In this document: positions 11,501 through 23,500 of the stretch, in pieces
How the letters are laid out: each line of letters begins with the position of its first letter
Numbering within the stretch: the stretch's first letter is position 1
NCBI RefSeq assembly: GCF_037975245.1
Contig: NC_092583.1
Location: forward strand, 6,691,764-6,755,763
Direction: 5' to 3'
DNA: 64,000 bases
From: Apostichopus japonicus
Lineage: Eukaryota > Echinodermata > Holothuroidea > Aspidochirotida > Stichopodidae
The notes under the pieces: model-generated
The model's input: the letters and a program-made list of their open reading frames with translations, nothing else
The model's database searches: none
Told to the model about the DNA's origin: nothing
Program-made: the position numbers and the translations under genes

Positions 11501-14500
11501 TGGGGTAGTGGTGTGGGTAGACAAGTTGTTGTTTACTCTCTATGTGGGGGTCATTCTTCCATCTCTGGGGGTCATTCTTCCATCTCTGGTGGTCATATCT
11601 TGGCTTCTTTTAATGTTTCTCATAATTCCAGGAGAATCAGGATCAATAATAACATAAACATATTGTTTTTGGTTACTGGAACAACTGGAGAAGTATATGA
11701 ATATCACACAGTAAGTACTAATACAGGATTTATAGGCCTATGGTAAAAATTAGGACTATCACTTTTATTAAAGCAATCCTTTGATTGAAGCTTAACAAAT
11801 TGGGTAACATTCTATGCGAAAAAGTTAGGAGAAGATACTTTTACATGTTTTGAGATCTGCTTTGCAAAATTTAAAGAAAATTGAGAACATTTTTTTCCAT
11901 GTGATTTGCTGATTCTGATAAGGTTGTCTTGGAAGTGTTTCTGTCAATGTACAAATGGGAAATTTGTTTTCCTTATTATCTCAGCCTTCATGCTTCAAAT
12001 ATTGACAAAATTGGTACTAGGGAATGCGGAATTTTATTAAGAACACAACTTTTACTTGTTTGTTAAGAGAGAGATCAAAATGGTGGAAAATAGAGTGCAA
12101 AATTTTAGGAAAAATTAGGCCAGTGGATGCTTCTTACACTTTGCAATACTAAAGCAACACAATAAATTTGGCAAATATTTGTTCTTATTTTCTGAGCTTA
12201 TAAGCTGCTAATTTTTACAAATTTGGTATCAGTGAATGCGGAATTTCATTAAGAACATAACTATTACTTGTTTGTTACGAGGGAGATCAAAATGGTGGAA
12301 AAGTGAGTGCAAATTTTTTTTTCTTCAAAGTTTTAGACCATAGGATGCTTATTGCAAAGTGCAATAATACAGCAACACACAAAATTTGGCAAATATTTGT
12401 TCTTATTTTCTGAGCTTATAAGCTGCTAATTATTACAAATTTGGTATCAGTGAATGCGGAATTTTATGAAGAACACAACTATTACTGGTTTGTACAGAGG
12501 GAGATCAAAATGGTGGAAAAATGAGTGCACAATTTTATGAAAGTTTAGGCCATTGGATGCTCGTTGCACTTTGCAATATTAGGGCTACACACTAAACTTG
12601 GAAAAAAATTCTTATTTTCTGAGCTTACAACTTACAAGCTGTCAAAATTGGTATTACTGTAGTGAATGCAATCATATATAGTCTCAATAGTGCAATAAGT
12701 GAAATTTTGTTTGGCAATGATGTCTATATAATGAAAATCTAGGCCAACAATTCTATGAAAAGGGATGCGAGATGAATGGTGCATGGCATACAGCTCTGAC
12801 AATAAAGTATTTGTTTCTTTATCAATACTTTTGGTTGTCAAATATACAAATGTGACATAAATCAATGTAAAATGTTGTTAAAAACACCAGAGGTGCAATT
12901 TTCCATGATATGAGATAAATTTCAAGAAAAAGTAAGGGCAATATTTTTATCTTAATTTAGGCCATGGTGATTAGCTTGGCACTAGTTCACATGTATAGCA
13001 AATACTGCAGTGATAATACACGTCTTGATTTGATGACAGTATTAAAGTCTTGATAAAATGATATGACACAAGCTTGCTTCTATTTTGGGATGTAGTGCAG
13101 TTTATTTTGGTGCAAATAAGTCAAAATTGCAGATAAAGAAGGGAAAATTTGATTTTAGCCCGTGGTGCTAATTTTCACATGGTCAACAGAGTTAAGACTG
13201 CAAAATTCACAAAGCCATTGATATCATTTTTCATTACTTTTGAGGAGAGAAAGTTGTAGTTAAGTACAGGCTTTACTTTAATATGGATTGTATTGAGTCA
13301 GTTGGCAGTCTTATTTCAGTTCTATTCGAATTAGTTCATTTCACTGATGGCCAATGATTTCCAGTAATGCACAGTGTAATGTAGTCCTTATAAGTAACAA
13401 TATATAAGTAACAAATTTCGGATTAATTCCTGAGAAATTCCAAGTAGGTACAATTTAGTTGTACTACACTCATAATGAAGACCATATAGGAATAAGCAGG
13501 AAAATGGTGGCAAAAATGGAAAATGGACTGTGCAGTGTATTCCTGTCAATTTTGTGACAGTAACGATTATAGACATCACTTTGTGCAAGTGACGATACAC
13601 AATATCCTGCTCGATCGTCTAAATGTGCAGTACATTACTTAATTGTAGTGACCAAGCATACAGTGTAATGTATGCAATTGTTATGAACATGGATTAAACA
13701 TGATCATTACTATCCATTGCATAGGAGAGCATTTATACCACATGTCAACCAGTGTAAGAACAATGGTCTTCATGTAAGGCCTTTTTTGGTTTCGATGAAT
13801 ATCGTAACCTATACAGTATGCATTCATAATGGCGTATGTGTGTGTACGGGTGGGTGCGTGTGTGCGTTTGTGACCCCCAGCTTGTAAACACAATATCTCA
13901 AGAAGGGAAAGCGGGACCAACTTCATGTTTGGTGTGTGGATGTACCACATTGAGCACAAGTAGCCTATTGATTTCTGTGGAGGTCAAAGGTCAGTTGAGG
14001 TCACCAGGGGTCAAAATGTGGAAACCTTGTAAACACAATATCTCAAGAAGGGAGGCTTAGGCAGACCTCATATTTGGTGTGTAAATGTACCACATTGAGC
14101 ACAAGAAGCCTATTGTTTTCTGTGGATGTCAAAGATCATTTAGGGTCACCAGGGTCAAATTGTGAAAACCTTGTAAACACAATAGCTCAAGAAAGGAAGC
14201 TTGGGCAGACTTCATATATAATGTATAGAAGTACCACATTGAGTACAGGAAGCCTATTGTTTTCTGTGGAGGTCATTTAGGGTCGCTAGGGGTCAAAATG
14301 CCAATACCTTGTAAACACGATATCTCAAGAAAGGAAGTTGGGGCAAACCTCATATTTAATGTGTAGAAGTACCACATTGAGTACACAAAGCCTTTTGTTT
14401 TCTGTGGAAGTCAAAGGTCATTTGGGGTCACCAGAGGTCAAAATTTGAAAACATTGTAAACCCGTTATCTCATGAAGGGAAGCATGGGCTGACCTCATAT

Positions 14501-17500
14501 TTAGTGTTTAGAGGTACAGTACCCCATTGAGTACAACAAGTCTGTTTGTTTTTGGTGGAGGTCAAAGGTCTTTTGGGGTCACCAGAGGTCAAAATTTGAA
14601 AACCTTGAAAACACGATATCTCAAGAAGGGAAGCTCGGACCAACTCTTATTTAGTGTGTAGACGTACCACATTGAGTACAGGAAGGTTAATGTTTTTGGT
14701 GTAGGTCAAAGGTCATTTGGGGACAACAGGTCAAATTGTGAAAATTTTGTAAAATTTTGTAAAATTGATATTGCAAGAAAGGACATATCTCATTGGTTTG
14801 TAGATGTACATACCATATTAACTTTAAGGAGCCTATTATTGCTTTTGGTGGAGTTCAAAGGTCATTTGAAGTCAGCAAATGCCAAACATTTACTTCACTC
14901 CCCTCTTACCTGTCTCTCCACACTAACACATCTTCCTTAACATAATATCCTAAGGGAAGCTTGGACAGATTGCATATTTGGAATGTAATTGTACCACATT
15001 AAGTACAAGAAGCCATGTTGTGGGCGGAGGTCAATGGTTCCCTTACTCAAAATCCATATCTGGCCCATATATGGCAATTTGTATCTGGCCCATATCTGTG
15101 CCATATATGGAATTTATATCTGGCCATATCAAGAATTGGGCAGATATAACTTGATATTAGATAAAGGCCATATCTGCCTCAGATAAAACTTTATGGTTCA
15201 CTTTTTATCTGAACCAGATATGGTCCATATATGGCAAATCCATATCTGGACCATATATGGCAAATCCATATCTGGCCCATATATGGCAAATCCATATCTG
15301 GCCCATATATAGCAGATCCATATGGCTTATATATGGCAAATCCATATCTGGCCCATATATGGCAATTTGTATCTGGCCCATATCTGTGCCATATATGGAA
15401 TTTATATCTGGCCATATCAAGAATTGGGCAGATATAACTTGATATAAGATAAAGGCCATATCTGCCTCAGATAAAACTTTATATGGGTCACTTTTTATCT
15501 GGACCAGATATTGTCCATATATGGCAAATCCATATCTGGCCCATATATGGCAAATCCATATCTGGCCCATATATGGCAAATCCATATCTGGCCCATATAT
15601 GGCAAATCTATATCTGGCCCATATATAGCAGATCCATATATGGCTTATATATGGCAAATCCATATATGGCCCATATATATGGCAAATCCATATCTGGCCC
15701 ATATATGGCAAATCCATATCTGGCTCATATATGCCACATCCATATATATTGCCCTTGGCAAATCCATTACTGCCCCATATTATGATAAATCCAGATTGAA
15801 CTAGTTAAAAAAAAAATGGCTTCATCTGTGCCAGAACTTCATCTGGCGATTGTAAAGAAATATAATTTGAAACCAAATAAGGGCAATATATGACGCATAT
15901 AAAGCAACTCTTTATTTACTGCTTAATTATCTGGCCATTAATTACATTTCCTGTTTGATCCATCAGCAGGTATTTTTCTCTTTCTTGTTTCACTTTACCC
16001 ACAGTATGTCCAAGCCTTTACAAATAATAAACTAATATTAAAAAAGGGTCTTCTGTTCAGACGATTATTGAGGCAATATGACCGTCAGAACAAAAATACA
16101 TGGTTAAGAGAATAAAATATCCTGGCATGATAAAATGCTCCACGAATTAATTGGCACTTGAAAGCTTGCTTCATGACAAAATGCCCATCACTCTGCCGTC
16201 TCTATGCTGTCTTCAGTCTCTGCAAGGTCTGCGAGTCCTTTTCATCGACACAATTTTCAAAACAATGACGAAGACATAAAGTCGGGATTACTTTATTCCC
16301 AGCACATTCCAAACCCAATTGTGTACATAACTTTTTTTTGTGACACATAGTTTTATTTATGACTCACAATGCTTCCAACTAGAAAGAGATTTCAAAATCA
16401 TTTCAAGTTGTGTCTGACAAACCAATCTCCAGACATTTAGACCAAAAAAAGCAGGGCTTAATTGGAGGTAAAGATCAACTTATCTTGGACTTAAGAATCT
16501 GCAGTTTTGGCCTCAAACATATCGCTAAAAAAGCTCCTTGCTGTTACCTAATCCGACTGCTATGGTCATAAAATGACCGCTGTTCAATAAAATACTTGAA
16601 GGTTGAGTTCTTTACTCTTCTGTGGTCCTGTAGAGGTTGATACTAAATTGCAGTGTGCTATTCCCGTATTTGATATACTTGCTTTAGTAAATAAGTTCCA
16701 GGAGGGCGATATATGTTCCATTCAGTATTGAAGATCAGTCCCAAATATGTTGTTTCCATCCATTCCAAAAATATTCTTCCTTACTTCTGACTGTTCAGTT
16801 CACTGTAGAATCCTTTGCCAATGTCCTAACTCAATAGGTTATTTTTTACAAATCTCCATCACCCTTCCAATTCTTTCTATTAAATTTCCTTCTGTTCTCT
16901 ACCCCTACCATGTGTAAACTGTTTTCCTATCTCACTCGATCCCAGAGTATCAATACACATATGTCCTTTGTTCCAAAGAATTCACAATCTTAAATGTATA
17001 TTCAGTTATATCTCGCTATATATGGTTAGATAAAACTTTATCTGCATATCTGGATAGACTCTATGTCCAGTTATATCTGGCTTTATATCTTTATTAGGCC
17101 AGATACAATTTTATATGCCTATCTGGATTGTCTCTATATCCAGTTATATCTGGCTTTATATGGCTATATCAAACCTGTTATAGATATCTGGATTACAAAT
17201 ACAGTATATCCAGATATATCTGGCTTCATATGCATGGCCATATCAAACTTTATATGCATATCTGGCTTACAATTATATCCAGTTATATCTGGCTTTATAT
17301 GGCCATATCAAACTTGATATGGATATCTAGCTAACAATTATATCAAGATATATCTGGCTTTATATGGCCAAATAAACTTAATATGCGTATCTGGATTGAC
17401 TCTATATCCAGTTATATCTGGCTTTATATGGTCATATCAAACTTGATATGGATATCTGGATTACAATTATACCAAGATATATTTGGCTTTATATGGCCAT

Positions 17501-20500
17501 ATCAAACTTTATATGCGTATCTGGATTGACTCTATATCCAGTTGTATCTGGCTTTATATGGCCATATCAAAATGTATATGGATATCTAGCTAACAATTAT
17601 ATCAAGATATATCTGGCTTTATATGGCCAAATAAACTTAATATGCGTATCTGTATCTGGATTGACTCTATATCCAGTTATATCTGGCTTTATATGGCCAT
17701 ATCAAACTTGATATGGATGTATCTGGATTACAATTATATCAAGATATATCTGGCTTTATATGGCCATATCAAACTTTATATGCGTATCTGGATTGACTCT
17801 ATATCCAGTTATATCTGGCTTGAAGTTGATATGGCCATATCAAACTTGATATGGATATCTGGATTACAATTATACCAATATATATCTGGCTTTATATGGC
17901 CATATCAAACTTGATATGGATGTATCTGGAATACAATTATACCAAGATATATCTGGCTTTATATGACCATATCAACCTTTATATGCCTACTGTATCTGAA
18001 TTGACTCTATATCCAGTTATATCTGGCTTTATATGGCCATATCAAACTTTATCTATCCAGATATAGCCAGATATAAAACCAGATATGGAATTTGAGTAAG
18101 GGTTGTTTGAGTTCACCAGGGGTCAGATTGTGAAACCATGTCTTACACAATCTTTCAACAAGGACTGATGTCATACTTACTGTAGTATGTTGATGTATCT
18201 ATCACATTTAGTACAAGAAGCTTGTTGTTGAGGTCAATGGTCATTTCAGGACAGCCTGTGTCATTGTGAATTTATTGTTTGTCACATCCCACTGCTTTTC
18301 ACTTTATTACTAATATCAAGTATGTTGCACATCCTCACTATACATTATGTCAGATTCATGCAAAAAATAGCTGAATGTGACATCATTGAAACCACTATTC
18401 ATTTTGCATTCTGGTTATAAATGTCACCAGGCCATGTACTAGTAAATTATGTCTAACAGGATTAAGTAACCCAGGAAACTTGGTTTAGCATTATAGTTGA
18501 TAACTGCGAACAGTTTTCAATAATTACATGTTTCACATGCATTGTTTGTCATGAAGCTGTGTAAAGCTCATAGTGCAGTAGCTACACATAAAGTTTAGTG
18601 TATACACCAATCTTGAAGAAGTCTTGACAGTGCATATGGACTTTGATTATTCAGGCATTTGTGCTGCAGCACATGTAGTTTAGCTGTGCAACTTACAAGC
18701 ATAAACCATATCTTCCAGCCTATAGTGCTTCCAAGTAAGTTGTGTACTCATTCAGCACATATCTAATGCAAGATTGTAGGCTTAAATAAATGAATCTGTA
18801 AGTAAAAATCTGTGTAAAATACAACACTGCCTCAATGGTTGACATAGTAATTAATATGTTAACTCATGAAAAACAACACTGTTAATAATTAAGGAGAATG
18901 TAAGAGGTAAGAAGGGGTAAGGAAAGGGTGATTTGTGTGTGTTTTAATGTTACTGACCACCTACTGTACATTGCCCAGAGTAGAAGACAATTTAAGTAGT
19001 TCCCTGTCCATGATTACATTCCCATGCAAACATGGGTCACAATGTACATGTAGCTTTATTGGTTAAATTTAAAGAATAATGTTTAGCCCAATCAAGAATA
19101 ATTATAAGTTGGTGGCATCATTAAGGAAATCTACAACAATCTGACTGATACAGCTTCAGTATAGAAGCATTTACATGTACAACTTAACAATCAATCCATC
19201 CAATTGTCAGCTTTATAATACTATTATTTTTTTCTAAAATAAATATTGTAGTTGAAGTAACTCAGGTAAATCACAGTCACATTATCCATACCTTCATCAT
19301 ACTAAAAGAAATCCCTTCTTTGAATGTGTGTTGCTGTCTCAATGCCTCAAATGTCTTCTTCTATTTTGTTTTATGGTCTGCTACCACCAGTATTTTTATT
19401 TAATTTTTTTCCATTTTTGTTTGTAGAGTGACATCTTTACCTTTGATAACCTCCTGATGCGCTCAGAGTCATTGATTGAGAAAGATGATTGTAAGAAGCT
19501 ACTTGACTACTTTGAAGTTCCAGCTAAGAAATCAAAGGACATTACTAAGAGTGATGCACCCTTTTCATCTCTTGTCCACCATCTCAGAGAGGCAGGGAAG
19601 GTTTCTGTTGATGACATCAACTATTTAATGACAGCATGCTCTGACAAAGGACTTAGTAAATTGATGGCAGTATTGACCATCTACCAACAAGCTCAAGGTA
19701 TGTTTATATTAGAGAGCTTCACAAGTTAAACATGTTACACTATGTATGAATCAAAAAACATGCAAAAGCATTGCCAACACTTAGAATAGATGCGATTTGA
19801 GGTAACATGCCATTCATATTTGCTTTCTTTAATAAACCCTTGTGTGATACGAAAATGACCCTCAATTTTAACAATTTGATACAAATATTTTGATAAATAA
19901 GTTGGCAAGAAATTCAATAACTGCAATGGCCTATAAAATACTTCAACCCAGTTAAAGAGAATCCAATTCGGATGTTCAGAAGTGTAAATTATTTCACACT
20001 ACATATTTCATGCAAGTTCAAGGTCTTGCATTATAATCAAATCTTTGTATAAGTCTGTAACTTATGGGACACACTCAAAAGTTTGGATTGGGATATGTTC
20101 AGATGAGATTGTTAAAATATAGGAATTTCCTTTCCTCTTAAAATTTTGTAATTTAATATCCTTGCTATATTGGAAGATCATTGAAGGGCCTTGAATTTGT
20201 TCAATTGCTCAGAAGCAGGGCCAAAATCAACACTAAGGAAAGTAAAAGATTTGAAGTGTCACCTCAAATAACATGCTAAAGTTGGACCAAAATATGAGCT
20301 CACTAAATTTGGTGAAAGATTGTCACAATATTTTCCTGGAAGTTGTACAGCATAAATAATTAAGATACATGACCTGTGTTTATTTAAATAACTAAATCTC
20401 TTGGGTTCAAGACAGTTTTTAACCATGTTTGCATCTTATATGTTTTCTTTTCAGATTCAAAGTTTACCAAAAAAGTACTAAGAGATCAACTAAAGGCATT

Positions 20501-23500
20501 AGAAGACAAAAGGCAGGAACTCTCTCACAAACTAATTGAATCAAAAGAAGAAAAACAGCAGCTCACTAGAAGACTATGGACAACAGAGGAAGAAAGACAA
20601 CAATTGAAAGACACATTGAAAGCAACAGAGGGGGAAAGACAACAACTGTCTCAAAGACTAAAGACAACAGAGCAGGAAAGACAACAATTGAAATATACAT
20701 TGAAGGCAACAGAGGGGGCAAGACAACAGCTGAAAGGAACACTTAAGACAATAGATGAGGAAAAACAACAATTGAAAGATACATTGAAGGCAACAGAGGA
20801 GGAAAGACAACAACTGTCTCAAAGACTCAATACAACAGAGGAGGAAAGACAACAGCTGACTGGGAGACTAGAGACAACAGATGAGGAAAAACAACAGTTG
20901 AAAGATACATTGAAGGCAACAGAGGGAGAAAGACAACAACTGTCTCAAAGGCTCAATACAACAGAGGAGGAAAGACAACAGCTGAAAGGAACACTTAAGA
21001 CAATAGATGAGGAAAAACAACAATTGAAAGATACATTGAAGGCAACAGAGGAGGAAAGACAACAACTGTCTCAAAGACTCAATACAACAGAGGAGGAAAG
21101 ACAACAGCTGACTGGGAGACTAAAGACAACAGAGGAGGAAAAACAACAATTGAAAGATACATTGATGGCAACAGAGGAGGAAAGACAACAACTGTCTCAA
21201 AGACTCAATACAACAGAGGAGGAAAGACAACAGCTGAAAGGAACACTTAAGACAATAGATGAGGAAAAACAACAATTGAAAGATACATTGAAGGCAACAG
21301 AGGAGGAAAGACAACAACTGTCTCAAAGACTCAATACAACAGAGGAGGAAAGGCAACAGCTGACTGGGAGACTAAAGACAACAGAGGAGGAAAAACAACA
21401 ATTGAAAGATACATTGAAGGCAACAGAGGAGGAAAGACAACAACTGTCTCAAAGACTCAATACAACAGAGGAGGAAAGACAACATTTGACTGGGAGACTT
21501 AAGACAATAGATGAGGAAAAACAACAATTGAAAGATACATTGATGGCAACAGAGGAGGAGAGACAACAGCTGACTGGAAGACTTAAGACAACAGAGGATG
21601 AAAGACAACAATTGAAAGATACATTGAAGGCAACAGAGGAGGAAAGAGAGCAACTGTCTCAAAGACTCAATACAACAGAGGAGGAAAGACAACAGCTGAC
21701 TGGGAGACTAGAGACAACAGATGAGGAAAAACAACAATTGAAAGATACATTGATGGCAACAGAGGGAGAAAGACAACAACTGTCTCAAAGGCTCAATGCA
21801 ACAGAGGAGGAAAGACAACATTTGACTGGGAGACTTAAGACAATAGATGAGGAAAAACAACAATTGAAAGATACATTGATGGCATCAGAGGAGGAAAGAC
21901 AACAGCTGACTGGAAGACTTAAGACAACAGAGCAGGAAAGACAACAATTGAAAGATACATTGAAGGCAACAGAGGAGGAAAGAGAGCAACTGTCTCAAAG
22001 ACTCAATTCAACAGAGGAGGAAAGACAACAGCTGACTGGGAGACTAGAGACAACAGAGGAGGAAAAACAACAATTGAAAGATACATTGAAGGCAACAGAG
22101 GGAGAAAGACAACAACTGTCTCAAAGGCTCAATACAACAGAGGAGGAAAGACAACAGCTGACTGGGAGACTAGAGACAACAGAGGAGGAAAGAAAACAAT
22201 TGAAAGATACATTGAAGGCAACAGAGGGAGAAAGACAACAATTAAACGATACATTGAAGGCAACAGAGGGAGAAAGACAACAGCTGAAAGGAACACTAAA
22301 GACAACAGAGGAGGAAAGACAACAATTCAAAGATGCATTGAAGGCAACAGACAAAGACTTCAGACATACATTGAATGCAGCTGAGAACAAACTGAAGACA
22401 TTGAAGGATGAGAAGGAAGAATTACTTCAGCAGCAGAAAGAGGTTAGACTTCGCATAACATGTGATAATAGATATCTGATGACCAAGTTACCTGACTTGG
22501 GTAATGAAAATTTATTATGAATAAGATTAACCATTCAGTTAGATCTAGTGGTGTTAAAGTGAATTTGTAGCTTACCATTTGCAGACACAACATGTATTTT
22601 CAGAAATTAGGGAATGTTTATGTGTTCAACAGCAGAGGTCCAATGATGAACATATTAACAGCTCTTTATCGCAAGATTTTTATACAAGCATGATATTTAG
22701 TTCATGTGATGTACATTAACTCTTTACATATTAATAGAGGTCAAAGGTCATTGAGGTTAAGTGAGGTCAATCAAAACATGTAAAGGTAAGACAATCAAGA
22801 AGTGGAAATTTGACAAAGATCCTTCTAGGCGTGAAACTTTTACATGAAAAGTACAATATCCCTATTGTATTTAAAACTTTGAGTACTATACCTAGCCTAC
22901 AGGTCTCTCTGTTTTCCCACTGTAGGTAAAAATATTTAATCCCTTAATTCATCTAAATGCCAGATCATTCAGAGAGTTTGCAATGCATGGTTGTATGATC
23001 TTGAATCCTTTGTTTATATGCAAGTTCTCTACTAAACTGAAATTACACCACATTATTCTAATTGTTTAGTTACAAGTTACAGTTTAAATTAATTAGCTAA
23101 ATAGAGGAATTCTGCATGTGCTATGGTACAATATGTAGTAGATTAGAGCATAATATAGGACTTATTGACCATCAAAACATAAAATTAATCAAACAAATTG
23201 ATATAATTGAACGGCTGTCTTTCAATGTGATAGGCCTACATTCCTCTTTCTAGAACAGTAATTCCCCAATTCCTGGCCGTTCCCCCTGAAAGAGATCACA
23301 GTTATCTGCACTAATCTACTTTGAACATGTGATTTCTCTGAGCCAGGTAGTAATATTGCAATACACACACCCTCAAGTAAAGATCAAAATCTTATCAGTT
23401 CAGCCTGCCTGGAAATAAATGTGAAGAAATTTGAAAACTTGGTAAATATGTTCCCTTCAGACATGACGTACTTCACTGCTAGTATAAACTTTAATATGTT

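Larger units (their letters stand above)
15040..18102. mobile_element. 3063-bp element with terminal inverted repeats, non-autonomous
   Basis: The left end cccttactcaaaatccatat and the right end, read on the minus strand, cccttactcaaattccatat match at 19 of 20 positions, and the match continues through ctgg. TT flanks each end (15038-15039 and 18103-18104). A related segment at 28.29-28.78 kb reads straight across the position where the element sits (around 28501-28504), so it represents the empty site with one base change. Both ends carry subterminal tandem arrays rich in tatctgg and the palindrome atatggccatat. The middle, 15.8-17.0 kb, has no ORF of note. It looks like a non-autonomous cut-and-paste or foldback-type transposon. 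CCC termini with a TT flank do not fit TTAA targeting, so I cannot name the superfamily. Confidence 0.75.
11711..19426 (+). other. Intron of 7.7 kb between propeller and first DED exon
   Basis: This intron holds most of the repeats in the gene: the 215-bp tandem array, the 145-bp DR1 array and the 3063-bp inverted-terminal element, each listed separately. Outside them, at 12.7-13.8 kb and 18.4-19.4 kb, I see only unique AT-rich sequence with no coding pattern. Confidence 0.7.

Noticed and set aside
15191..15804. Overlapping open frames on both strands, rich in Trp, Ile, Pro and Tyr
   Set aside because: They are direct readings of the 26-bp subterminal array; all frames stay open because the unit lacks stops. 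No family resemblance and no splice or start support.
17063..18066. Open frames of 68-90 codons with repeated WLYMAISN-type text
   Set aside because: They are readings of the 65-bp array inside the same inverted-terminal element and are not genes.
15056..18085. Tandem arrays as a possible CRISPR
   Set aside because: There are no unique spacers between constant repeats, no cas genes, and the sequence is from a eukaryote with introns.
15038..18104. piggyBac-type element for the 3-kb inverted-terminal insertion
   Set aside because: The CCC ends are reminiscent, but the flanks are TT and not TTAA, and the empty-site comparison supports only a two-base duplication.
20658..22390. Minus-strand frames rich in Leu, Cys and Phe under the coiled-coil exon
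   Set aside because: They repeat with the 42-bp period and are shadows of the plus-strand repeat. They have no independent support.
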